This document shows positions 25,778 to 33,899 of a stretch of DNA of 64,000 nt, in pieces. The notes under the pieces are model-generated. The model saw only the letters and a list, made by a program, of their open reading frames with translations, was not told where the DNA came from and ran no database searches. A program made the position numbers and the translations under genes. Position 1 is the stretch's first letter. Every line of letters begins with the position of its first letter. This stretch comes from Janthinobacterium sp051380735 (GTDB lineage: Bacteria > Pseudomonadota > Gammaproteobacteria > Burkholderiales > Burkholderiaceae_D): positions 1 to 64,000 of the forward strand of contig NZ_JBNYXQ010000013.1 in the NCBI RefSeq assembly GCF_051380735.1, read 5' to 3'.

Positions 25778-27076
25778 TCAGTGCAGTTTGACCTGCGGCG
25801 TGCTGCGCTTGATCAGGAAGCGGCCCATCGCCATCACGGCCGTGCGCACGCTGCCCAGTACCGCATTGTGGTGCATCAGGTGCAGGCTGACATACATCAT
25901 GCGCGCCACAAAACCTTCGACAAACCAGCTCAGGCCCTTGAGCGAGCCCATCAGGGTGCCGACCGACGTGGTGCGGCCGAACGACACCAGCGAGCCGTAA
26001 TCAAGATATTCATACGGCCTGGTTTGCGGTGGCTTGCCCTTGGCCTGCAGCACAAAGGTCTTGCGCAGGTAATCGGCCTGCTGGTGGGCGGCCTGGGCGC
26101 GTGGCGGCACCAGCTTGCCATTTTCGCCCATGCAGGCGGCGCAGTCGCCGAGCGCATAGATATTCGCGTGACCCTGCACATTGAGCATGCCCGTCACTTC
26201 GAGCTGGCCGGCGCGATTCGTCGGCAAGCCCAGGGTAGCGAGGAATTCCGGGGCGCGGATGCCGGCCGCCCAGACCACGATATCGGCCGCGTAGCTGGTG
26301 CCGGTGGCCACATTGACCTTGTCGGCCTGGATCGAGGTGACGCGCGTATCGGCGGCCACCGTAATACCATGCTGCATCAGCAATTTATTGGCCGCAAGCG
26401 AGACGCGCTCGGGCAGCGGCGCCAGGATGCGCGGCGCGCCCTCGAGCAGGGTGATGCGCACATCCTTGATGGCATTGAGGCTCTGGAAACCATAAGCCGC
26501 GTACACACCGCTCGCTTCGCGCAGTTCGGCCGCCAGTTCGACACCGGTGGCGCCGCCGCCGATGATCACGATATCGACGCCGGGATGGCCCGCGTCGCCA
26601 CGGCGTTGCTCGGCCATGGCCAGCAGCTTGAGCAACGTCAGGCGGAAACGCTCGGCGTCTTCGGTGGCGTTCAGTGAAATCGTGTTTTCCTGTGCACCGG
26701 GCACGCCGAAATAATTCGAGGTGCTGCCGACGGCCAGCACCAGCTGGTCGTAGCCGATTTGCCGCTCGGGCAGCAATTGTTCACCCTTGTCGGTGCCTAT
26801 CGCGCCCACCGTCAGGCTGTTCGAAGCGGCATCGAGGGCGATCAAAGGACCGTACACATAGCTGAAGCCGTTGTCGTGCGCCAGCATCTGGTAGGACAGG
26901 CCTTCCTGGTGGATATCGAGGGTGCCGGCGGCCACTTCATGCAGCGAAGGCTTCCAGATATGGTAGAGGCGGCTGTCGACCAGGGTTACCTGGCCGGCGC
27001 CGAGTTTGCGGCTGAGTTTGCAAGCGAGCTCAAGCCCGCCTGCCCCGCCACCGACGATCACGATTTTACTGTGCAA
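25778..27076 (-). CDS. ndh: Type II NADH:quinone oxidoreductase (NDH-2)
   Basis: A 432-residue single-subunit, non-proton-pumping NADH dehydrogenase at the inner membrane. The N-terminal FAD fold is IVIVGGGAGGLELA, the second Rossmann fold for NADH is IVIIGGGATGVELAAEL, and the FAD-contact motif is IYALGDCAAC. A hydrophobic, Met-rich C-terminal helix (about 380-425) fits peripheral membrane attachment. The start is TTG at 27076, supported by GGAGG 4 nt upstream. It feeds electrons from NADH to quinone and would lower redox pressure when complex I is limiting. Confidence 0.92.
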   Translation of the reverse strand: MHSKIVIVGGGAGGLELACKLSRKLGAGQVTLVDSRLYHIWKPSLHEVAAGTLDIHQEGLSYQMLAHDNGFSYVYGPLIALDAASNSLTVGAIGTDKGEQLLPERQIGYDQLVLAVGSTSNYFGVPGAQENTISLNATEDAERFRLTLLKLLAMAEQRRGDAGHPGVDIVIIGGGATGVELAAELREASGVYAAYGFQSLNAIKDVRITLLEGAPRILAPLPERVSLAANKLLMQHGITVAADTRVTSIQADKVNVATGTSYAADIVVWAAGIRAPEFLATLGLPTNRAGQLEVTGMLNVQGHANIYALGDCAACMGENGKLVPPRAQAAHQQADYLRKTFVLQAKGKPPQTRPYEYLDYGSLVSFGRTTSVGTLMGSLKGLSWFVEGFVARMMYVSLHLMHHNAVLGSVRTAVMAMGRFLIKRSTPQVKLH

Positions 27077-27096
27077 AGTGCCTCCTCGATAAATGC

Positions 27097-27618
27097 TTAA
27101 TTCCGGCGTCCATGGTCCCGGTCGCCATGACCCCTGTCATCGCCGTGACCCCTGCCGGGACGGTTGTCATGGTGGTCGCGGTCGCGGTCATGGTCCCGGC
27201 CGTGACCGCGGTCCGGGCCATGTTGCGGTCCGTGGTCCGGACGGCCATGCTGCGGTTGCGGCCTGTGTACGGGCGGACGCGCGTGCTGCTGGCGATAACG
27301 GGGCGCATACTGGTTGTTATACCAACTATCCTGGACGAAATAGACTTCCTGATTACAGGCATTATAGCGGCGGCAGTGTTTGGACCAGTTTCTGGCGTGG
27401 CCAGGCGGCACGCGCAGGTAGATCGGACGCGCCGAATAATATTGCGGGCGTTCGACGATCACGGGCTGGGCGTAGATCAATTCCGGTGCGGGATAGTTTC
27501 CCACGTCAATACGCCCGTAAAAGCCGGGCTGGCCTATGCTGACCGTGACGGCGGCAGAGGCGGTGGCCGCGCTGGCGGCAGCAACCAGCAAGCTGGCAGC
27601 AAGAACGAGGTTTTTCAT
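27097..27618 (-). CDS. Exported protein with a His/Asp/Arg/Gly-rich tail
   Basis: A 173-residue protein with a clear signal peptide (MKNLVLAASLLVAAASAATASA) and GGAG before the ATG. The central part carries a segment conserved, as far as I recall, among Burkholderiales exported proteins: PPGHARNWSKHCRRYNAC, then VYFVQDSWY. The last 65 residues are almost only His, Asp, Arg, Gly and Pro (repeated DHG, DRD, GHG), suggesting metal binding and disorder. It sits 20 bp upstream of ndh on the same strand, but a functional link is not evident. Confidence 0.8.
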   Translation of the reverse strand: MKNLVLAASLLVAAASAATASAAVTVSIGQPGFYGRIDVGNYPAPELIYAQPVIVERPQYYSARPIYLRVPPGHARNWSKHCRRYNACNQEVYFVQDSWYNNQYAPRYRQQHARPPVHRPQPQHGRPDHGPQHGPDRGHGRDHDRDRDHHDNRPGRGHGDDRGHGDRDHGRRN

Positions 27619-27727
27619 GGGACACTCCTTATAGATGCCCCAATTGTAGTACGCTGATCAACAACCGTATGTTCGGAAGGATACACAAGCAAGCGCGGCC
27701 TGGCAGGCGGGACGCGCAACAGCGACC

Positions 27728-29377
27728 TCAGGCGAGGCGGCGCATGTGCTGCGACTTTGCGGCCGGCGGACGGCGCAGCGGCGTGACATTGCTGGCCGCC
27801 ACCATGGCAGGCGCCGTGCCGGCGAGTCGAAACACGCTGACGATCTCGCTCAGGGCCGTGGCCTGGTCCTGCATCGATTCGGCGGCGGCGGCAGCTTGTT
27901 CCACCAGCGCCGCATTCTGCTGGGTAACCTGGTCCATTTGCACGATGGCAATGTTGACCTGCTCAATGCCGGCGCTCTGCTCGCTGCTGGCAGCGGTGAT
28001 TTCCTGCATGATATCGGCTACCCGGCGCACGCTGCCCACCACCTCGTCCATCGTCAGGCCGGCATCCTGCACCAGCCTGGCGCCAACTTCCACCTGTGCC
28101 ACCGAGTCACCGATCAGGGCCTTGATTTCCCTGGCCGCTTGGCCTGACCGTTGGGCCAGGTTGCGCACTTCGGCCGCCACCACCGCAAAACCGCGCCCTT
28201 CCTCGCCCGCGCGGGCCGCTTCCACCGCTGCGTTCAGGGCCAGGATATTGGTCTGGAAGGCGATACCGTCGATGACGCTGATGATGTCGACGATCTTGCG
28301 CGAGGAGGCATTGATCGATTCCATGGTCTGCACCACCTGCCCCACTACGGCACCACCCTTGCCGGCCACGTCAGAGGCGGCGCCAGCCAGAGTATTGGCC
28401 TGGCGCGCGTTTTCCGCATTCTGGCGCACGGTGGAGGTCAGCTCCTCCATCGACGAGGCAGTCTCTTCCAGCGAACTGGCTTGCTCCTCCGTGCGCGAGG
28501 ACAGGTCCATATTGCCCTGTGCAATTTCGCTGGAGGCGGTGGCAATGGTTTCGGTGCCGGCACGCACCTGGCTGACAATGCCGACCAGCTTGTCGCGCAT
28601 GGTTTGCATGGCGAACAGCAAGCTGCTGCTGTCGCCGCTACGGGTCTGGATAGCCACCGTCAGGTCGCCTTCGGCTATCGCGCCGGCGATGCGGGCCGCA
28701 TAAGCCGGTTCGCCGCCCAGTTGACGTGTCAGGCTGCGCGTGATCAGGGCGCCCAGCGCCAGGCCGGCCGCCACGCTGCCCAGTACCAGCGCAATCATGA
28801 AGCTGCGGCTGGTCTGGTAGACGCTTGATGCCTGCTCGGCCGCCTCTTTCGCGCGCATTTCCTTTTGCTCGGAGAGCTTGTCGAGCAAGCTGTCGAGTTC
28901 ATTCGCATGGTCGCGCGTCTTGTTGAGCAGCGCAGTCAATTCAGGGCTGCGCTGCGCCAGCGGTTCGGCCGCAGCCAGGGTCAAGGCCTGCGCCATCACG
29001 GTCATATACTCTGCCTCGACGGTGCTAAAGCGGGCAAACAGTTCCTTGGCCGCCGGCGTGACGAACAGCGGCTGCGCCTTGGCCAGGCTGGCCTTGTTGG
29101 CAGCCAGAAATTTGGCGATATCGGCCCGGCGCGTGGCGCGCTCTTCATCGGTAGTGGCCAGCAAAAAATTGCCGCGCGCGCGCCCTGCCTTGATCAGCGC
29201 AATATTGGCTTCCTTGATATGCGACAGGCCCAGCAACTCATTGTGGTACATCTTGCCGGCCATGGTGTCGATCTTGCCCATGTTATAAATGCCGACGCCG
29301 GCCACGATAGCGCCCAGCAAGGCGACGCAAAAAAACGCGGCAATCAAACGCGTACCCACTTTCATTTCCTTCAACAT
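27728..29377 (-). CDS. Methyl-accepting chemotaxis protein
   Basis: A 549-residue chemoreceptor. TM1 is at about 10-30, followed by a roughly 160-residue four-helix-bundle-type periplasmic domain, TM2 (about 190-210) and HAMP (to about 262). The signalling domain has the diagnostic hairpin tip IAFQTNILALNAAVEAARAGE. Gln/Glu pairs suitable for methylation flank it. It lacks the C-terminal CheR-binding pentapeptide and ends HMRRLA, so it depends on other receptors or direct CheR access for adaptation. GGGAG precedes the ATG. The ligand is unknown and no che genes are in the window. Confidence 0.95.
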   Translation of the reverse strand: MLKEMKVGTRLIAAFFCVALLGAIVAGVGIYNMGKIDTMAGKMYHNELLGLSHIKEANIALIKAGRARGNFLLATTDEERATRRADIAKFLAANKASLAKAQPLFVTPAAKELFARFSTVEAEYMTVMAQALTLAAAEPLAQRSPELTALLNKTRDHANELDSLLDKLSEQKEMRAKEAAEQASSVYQTSRSFMIALVLGSVAAGLALGALITRSLTRQLGGEPAYAARIAGAIAEGDLTVAIQTRSGDSSSLLFAMQTMRDKLVGIVSQVRAGTETIATASSEIAQGNMDLSSRTEEQASSLEETASSMEELTSTVRQNAENARQANTLAGAASDVAGKGGAVVGQVVQTMESINASSRKIVDIISVIDGIAFQTNILALNAAVEAARAGEEGRGFAVVAAEVRNLAQRSGQAAREIKALIGDSVAQVEVGARLVQDAGLTMDEVVGSVRRVADIMQEITAASSEQSAGIEQVNIAIVQMDQVTQQNAALVEQAAAAAESMQDQATALSEIVSVFRLAGTAPAMVAASNVTPLRRPPAAKSQHMRRLA

Positions 29378-29543
29378 ATCTTCTCCCGGATTGAGGCACC
29401 ACCGCCTGCGAATTCACGAAATTAATATAAAGGAAATACGTATAAAGAAAAGCGTGGATTGTCACAAAACGACAATTCCTTGATGCCAAACAACACATTT
29501 AGCGGCCATTTGTGTTAGTGAATCCGCCATATTGCCAGGTACG

Positions 29544-30935
29544 TCAGTGGTCGCCGTGGCCCACAGGCTTCCTGACAGTCATTTCCACCGTTGCCGCTGC
29601 TGGCGCAGCCGGCTTGCCCGCGCCCTGCCCGCGCGCCGGTTCCGGCAAGGCACCGGTCCATTCGTAGGCCAGCGTGCCTTTCGGATGCCGGTACCAGCCC
29701 GGATCGCGGTAGTCACCCGGTTTTTGGTCCTTGCGCACCTTGACGGTGGTAAACATGCCGCCCATGCCGATGGCGCCAAAAGGACCATCGCCGGCCATCA
29801 TCGGCAGGGTATTGTCGGGGATCGGCATCTGCATCTCGCCCATGTCGGCCATGCCGCGCTCGCCCATCACCATATAGCCGGGCACCAGCTGGTTGATTTT
29901 CGCCGCCACGCCCTGGTGGTCGACGCCTATCATGGTGGGCACGTCATGGCCCATGGCATTCATCGTATGGTGCGACTTGTGGCAGTGGAAGGCCCAGTCG
30001 CCAGGGTCGGTGGCAGTAAATTCCACGGCGCGCATCTGCCCCACGGCGACATCGGTGGTCACTTCGGGCCAGCGCGATTCGGGCCGGGTCCAGCCGCCGT
30101 CGGTACCGGTCACTTCGAATTCGTGGCCGTGCATGTGGATAGGGTGATTGGTCATGGTCAGGTTGCCCACGCGCACGCGCACCCTGTCGCCCTGGCGCAC
30201 CACCATCGGGTCTATTCCCGGGAACACGCGGCTGTTGAAGGTGAACAGATTAAAATCCGTCATGGTCATGATTTTCGGCGTGTAGCTGCCCGGATCGATA
30301 TCGTAGTTGCTGAGCAAAAAGACGAAATCGCGGTCCACCTTCATGAAATTCGGATCTTTCGGATGCGTGACCCAGAAGCCCATCATGCCCATCGCCATCT
30401 GCGTCATTTCATCGGCATGCGGGTGGTACATAAAGGTACCGGGGCGCCTGGCAACGAATTCATAAACAAAAGTCTTGCCCGGTGCAATCCCCGGCTGAGT
30501 CAGGCCCGTGACACCATCCATGCCATTCGGCAGGCGCTGGCCATGCCAGTGCACGCTGGTATGCTCGGGCAATTTATTGGTCACAAAAATGCGCACGCGG
30601 TCGCCCTCCACCACTTCGATGGTCGGCCCCGGCGACTGGCCGTTATAGCCCCACAGATTGGCCATCATGCCAGGCGCCAGCTCGCGCACCACCGGCTCGG
30701 CCACCAGGTGGAACTCCTTGACATTGTTGTTCATGCGCCAGGGCAAAGACCAGCCGTTCAGGGTCACCACCGGGTTGAACGGCCGGCCATTCGGCGGCGG
30801 TGGCGGCGCCTGGGTCCCGGCGCCGGCCATGCTGGCCGCTTCCGGCAGGGAGGCCGCGCCGACCCGGCTGACAGCCGCCGCACTCAGGGCGACGGCGCCC
30901 GCATTCATGAAAAAGTTTCTACGTGTAATCATCAT
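29544..30935 (-). CDS. Tat-exported multicopper oxidase (CopA/CueO-like)
   Basis: A 463-residue periplasmic copper oxidase. The twin-arginine signal TRRNFF is followed by a hydrophobic stretch ending VGAAS. All four copper motifs are present: HWHG, HPHAD, HPIHMHGH and HCHKSHHTMNAM, the last giving the type-1 His-Cys-His-Met ligands. Such enzymes oxidise Cu(I) to the less toxic Cu(II). A His-containing tail (GHGDH) ends the protein. It is the last gene of the copper operon and its ATG shares one base with the TAA of the TolC-family gene. Confidence 0.93.
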   Translation of the reverse strand: MMITRRNFFMNAGAVALSAAAVSRVGAASLPEAASMAGAGTQAPPPPPNGRPFNPVVTLNGWSLPWRMNNNVKEFHLVAEPVVRELAPGMMANLWGYNGQSPGPTIEVVEGDRVRIFVTNKLPEHTSVHWHGQRLPNGMDGVTGLTQPGIAPGKTFVYEFVARRPGTFMYHPHADEMTQMAMGMMGFWVTHPKDPNFMKVDRDFVFLLSNYDIDPGSYTPKIMTMTDFNLFTFNSRVFPGIDPMVVRQGDRVRVRVGNLTMTNHPIHMHGHEFEVTGTDGGWTRPESRWPEVTTDVAVGQMRAVEFTATDPGDWAFHCHKSHHTMNAMGHDVPTMIGVDHQGVAAKINQLVPGYMVMGERGMADMGEMQMPIPDNTLPMMAGDGPFGAIGMGGMFTTVKVRKDQKPGDYRDPGWYRHPKGTLAYEWTGALPEPARGQGAGKPAAPAAATVEMTVRKPVGHGDH

Positions 30936-32287
30936 TATTCCTTTGTCGCTACGCCGCTGCCATTGATGGCCGACTGCAATTCGGTTTGGGCGATCCAGAA
31001 ATCACGCTGGGTCTCGATGGCGCCGTTGACGCTGGCCACCTGCTCGCGCGCGTCCGTCAGCAATTCGAATACGCTGGCCAGCATGCCGTTGTAGCGCAGC
31101 AGAACTTCATGTGAAATCGTCTTGCGCAGCGGCACCACCTCATCGCGGTAATGGCGCGCCAGGTCATAGGCGGTGCGGTAGCTTGAATACGCCTCGCGCA
31201 CTTCCGAACGGGCGTTGATGGCCGTGCCCGCCGTGTGCTGCAGCGCCTGCTCATAGACGGCTTGCGCGCGTGCCTGGCGGGCCGTGCCCCAGTCGAACAG
31301 AGGCAGTTCCAGCGACACCTCGTAGCCGTTTTCGCGCGGCGCCGTACTGGTGCTCTTGCTGGTGTAGCCGACCTCAAACACATTGACGAGGCGCGTCACT
31401 TTCGACAAGCCCAGCGCACTGGCGGTGGCTTCCAAGTCGAGTTTGCTCATCTGCACGTCGAGCCGCTGCTCCATCGCCTGTGCTTCGATATTGCCGGGTT
31501 CCTCGGCCTTGTCGGGCAAGTCCGGCAACCTGTCCGGCAAGGTAAACGCTGTCTGCCGGCCCCACAGGCCCAGCAAGCGCGTCAGGCGCTCGCGGGCAGC
31601 CGTGGCCTGGTGGCGCGCGCGCGCCAGGTCGCTGACGGCGTCAGCATAAAACACTTGCTGGCGCGCCTGGTCCAGCCGGCTCCAGTTGCCGGCCTGCTGC
31701 AGGCGCGTGGCCAGCTGCGCGCCGGCCACGGCCGATACCAGCGCGCGCTGCATGAACTTTTCTGTCTGCACTGCAGCGACGGCCGTAAAATACGCGCGGC
31801 GCGTGTCGGCAGCCAGTTGCACGGCCTGGCTTGCCGCCTGCAGCTTGGCCTGCTCGAAGCGCCCGCGCTCGATATTTACGCGCATCGGCATGGTCAGCAG
31901 GCCGGCCAGGTCAAAGCTGACGCTGCGGTCGATTTCATGGCCTTCGCTACCATGCGAGCGACCAAATGACAGGCCGGGATTGCGCAGGCGGCCGGACTGC
32001 ACCAGGTCGGCCTCCGACGCCCCCAGTTCGGCCAGCGCTGCCTTCAGGCCAGGATTATTGGCCAGGGCGATGCGCACGGCACTGTCGGCGCTCAAAGGCT
32101 GGGCCAGCAACGGCGTTACGCGGTCCTCGCCGGCAGCAGCCGACAAGGCACCGGGCGCACCAGTGCGCGCATCGGCCAGCGCAGACACGGCCTGCATGCC
32201 GCCATCGTGGGTAAAGCTGGCGCAGCCGCCCAGCAGCAAGGCGGCGGCCAGCGGACTCCATCGCAACAAGGTGTGGAAGGTGGCCAT
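30935..32287 (-). CDS. TolC-family outer-membrane efflux lipoprotein of the copper operon
   Basis: A 450-residue outer-membrane channel protein. The lipoprotein signal has lipobox LLGGC, followed by the two TolC repeats; LSADSAVRIALANNPGLKAAL and the central ELPLFDWGTARQARAQA are typical. Its position between small His/Met-rich proteins and a multicopper oxidase suggests a role in copper export or tolerance, as for CusC-type proteins, but no CusA/CusB partners are present here. I chose ATG 32287, one base after the stop of the preceding gene. Confidence 0.9.
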   Translation of the reverse strand: MATFHTLLRWSPLAAALLLGGCASFTHDGGMQAVSALADARTGAPGALSAAAGEDRVTPLLAQPLSADSAVRIALANNPGLKAALAELGASEADLVQSGRLRNPGLSFGRSHGSEGHEIDRSVSFDLAGLLTMPMRVNIERGRFEQAKLQAASQAVQLAADTRRAYFTAVAAVQTEKFMQRALVSAVAGAQLATRLQQAGNWSRLDQARQQVFYADAVSDLARARHQATAARERLTRLLGLWGRQTAFTLPDRLPDLPDKAEEPGNIEAQAMEQRLDVQMSKLDLEATASALGLSKVTRLVNVFEVGYTSKSTSTAPRENGYEVSLELPLFDWGTARQARAQAVYEQALQHTAGTAINARSEVREAYSSYRTAYDLARHYRDEVVPLRKTISHEVLLRYNGMLASVFELLTDAREQVASVNGAIETQRDFWIAQTELQSAINGSGVATKE

Positions 32288-32288
32288 C

Positions 32289-32609
32289 TCAGTGCCCCTG
32301 GTGTTCGCGGTGTTGTTCGTGCTGCTCGGCCGCACCCGGTTTGCTGACGGGCATGGTGTGGTCATCCATCTTCATCATATGGCCCTTGTGGCCGCCGGCC
32401 TCGCCCACCTTGCGGTTGACAGTGCGCCAGGTCTGATCGGGCGTGGCCTCGTCTTCGGTAGCGCTCTGGTAGCCGTCGAAGGCGGACCGGTATTGGGCGG
32501 CAGGCACGGCAACCTGTGGATCCTCGGGGGCAGGCGATTGGGCACGGGCGGCCAGCGACCAGGCGCATGCGGCCATGGCAAATGCAATTGAATGCTTCAT
32601 AAGCTTCAT
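32289..32609 (-). CDS. Small periplasmic His/Met-rich protein of the copper operon
   Basis: A 106-residue protein with a signal peptide (cleavage near ARAQS). The mature chain has the pattern VAVPAAQYRSAFDGYQ, which I recall from small proteins linked to copper-resistance operons, and then a tail rich in His and Met (GGHKGHMMKMDDHTM and EQHEQHREHQGH), likely to bind copper. ATG 32609 is chosen; a second ATG three codons later is equally possible and neither has a good ribosome site. It is coupled to the TolC-family gene with a 1-nt gap. Confidence 0.78.
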   Translation of the reverse strand: MKLMKHSIAFAMAACAWSLAARAQSPAPEDPQVAVPAAQYRSAFDGYQSATEDEATPDQTWRTVNRKVGEAGGHKGHMMKMDDHTMPVSKPGAAEQHEQHREHQGH

Positions 32610-32707
32610 GAGTAGGTGATTTCGATAACAAAATAGTCGTACGCTGCAGGTACGCAATGCAGGCTGGCATGGGGCGCGAGCGCGCACCCCGCCAGGTTCA
32701 CGGGCGG

Positions 32708-33106
32708 TCAGGCGGAGCGGATGCTACTCGGGGGACGTTCAGGGCCGGGCGGAATATGGCCGGAAAACAGCACGGGACTTACAGCCGGCGGTGGTGGCGC
32801 ACGCAGGCTCAATGACTGCAGCGCCGACATCGGTGGCGGCGCGGTGGCAACAAACGTGCAAGCGCTGCCGCACTCATGGCCGTGCGCCATGGTCTTGCCG
32901 GACTGTTCGTGCGCTGGCATGGTCGCTGTCATGTCAGCCATGGCGTGGCAATGCTGCGCCTGGATCTTGACCACTACTGCTTCCACGACGCTCTCTTGCG
33001 GCAGGCAGCAGCTGCGCATGGCAGCGGCAAACCCCGGCAAGGGAAGCACGGCGATCAGCAGCCAGAGCAGTGAGCGCACGAAGTGGCGGTGAAAGTAGCG
33101 GTTCAT
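32708..33106 (-). CDS. Small exported DUF2946-like copper-responsive protein
   Basis: A 132-residue protein with an N-terminal membrane or signal segment (RSLLWLLIAVLPLPGFAAA). The mature part has paired cysteines and histidines (SCC, QHCHAMADM, HGHECGSACTF), suited to copper binding, and a Pro-rich C-terminus. It resembles DUF2946-type proteins encoded with copper genes, but I am not certain of the family. The ATG lies at, or within one base of, the transcription start predicted from the CueR-type promoter, so the message may be leaderless. It is the first gene of the copper operon. Confidence 0.72.
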   Translation of the reverse strand: MNRYFHRHFVRSLLWLLIAVLPLPGFAAAMRSCCLPQESVVEAVVVKIQAQHCHAMADMTATMPAHEQSGKTMAHGHECGSACTFVATAPPPMSALQSLSLRAPPPPAVSPVLFSGHIPPGPERPPSSIRSA

Positions 33107-33112
33107 GACAGC

Positions 33113-33143
33113 ACTATAAACCTTCCCATGCAAGCAAGGTCAA
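33113..33143 (-). promoter_or_regulatory. CueR-type (MerR family) copper-responsive promoter
   Basis: On the minus strand: -35 TTGACC (33138-33143), a 19-nt spacer and -10 TATAGT (33113-33118). The long 19-bp spacer contains the inverted repeat ACCTT...AAGGT (33120-33140). This is the hallmark of MerR-family activators, and ACCTT/AAGGT arms match the CueR operator class. It drives the four-gene copper operon. No cueR gene is in the window. Confidence 0.85.
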
Positions 33144-33246
33144 GCACTGCCCGCCTCATGGTCAGACTTTTCCACGAACACCGATAATGTTAGGCGCTGC
33201 GATCAGCAACTGTCACCCGCCGCGCCAGAGCCGTCTGGCTAGCTGC

Positions 33247-33804
33247 TTACGCGTGAATCGCGTGCTTCTGCACCCACGAGACATACTGCTTCATCCAGCC
33301 CTGGAAAAAGCCCAGGCTGGCTTCGCCAATATTGCCGTTTTCATCGAACAGGCCTTCCTTGGCCTGGATAAACATCTCCGGCTGGCCCAGCACCGGCACG
33401 TCGAGGTAAGCCAGCACATTGCGCAGATGCTGCTGTGCCAGCGCAGTGCCGATGGCGCCGACCGACACGCCCAGCACGGCGGCAGGCTTGCCGGCCCATA
33501 CGCTCTGGCCATAAGGACGCGATGCATGGTCGATGGCGTTTTTCAGCACGCCGGGAATCGAGCGGTTGTATTCGGGGGTCAGGAACAGCAAGGCCTGGGC
33601 ATCGGCAATCTCGGTTTTCAGGCGCAATACTTGCGGGGCCTGGGCGCCGTCGTCGTCCTGGTTGTACAGCGGCAGGTCGCCTATCTCGACTTGCTTGAAT
33701 GAAAATTCAGGCGGCGCCAGCTTGACGATGGCGTCAGCGAGCTGGCGGTTGAAGGAATCCTTGCGCAGGCTGCCGACGATGATTGCAACTTGGTATTGAC
33801 TCAT
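33247..33804 (-). CDS. NADPH-dependent FMN reductase (ChrR/YieF-like)
   Basis: A 185-residue flavodoxin-fold reductase. The FMN phosphate loop is GSLRKDSFNRQLA, and the family signature PEYNRSIPGVLKNAIDH binds the flavin ring. Relatives reduce quinones, azo dyes or chromate using NAD(P)H and protect against oxidative stress. It is a cytosolic, probably tetrameric, enzyme. It stands alone between the copper operon and the alanine genes; the start ATG has GGGGG seven bases upstream. Confidence 0.92.
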   Translation of the reverse strand: MSQYQVAIIVGSLRKDSFNRQLADAIVKLAPPEFSFKQVEIGDLPLYNQDDDGAQAPQVLRLKTEIADAQALLFLTPEYNRSIPGVLKNAIDHASRPYGQSVWAGKPAAVLGVSVGAIGTALAQQHLRNVLAYLDVPVLGQPEMFIQAKEGLFDENGNIGEASLGFFQGWMKQYVSWVQKHAIHA

Positions 33805-33899
33805 GTAAATCCCCCGATGTGGTTAAAAAAAGGCCTGAAGTGAATCACGACAGGCCTATCTTGCCATACAATTATTGCAGGCGTCTGCACGCCAGAAGG

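Noticed and set aside
27112..27657. Plus-strand frame opposite the His-rich exported protein gene
   Set aside because: Its Val/Met/Arg-rich repeats mirror the low-complexity tail on the minus strand, which has a signal peptide and a good ribosome site.
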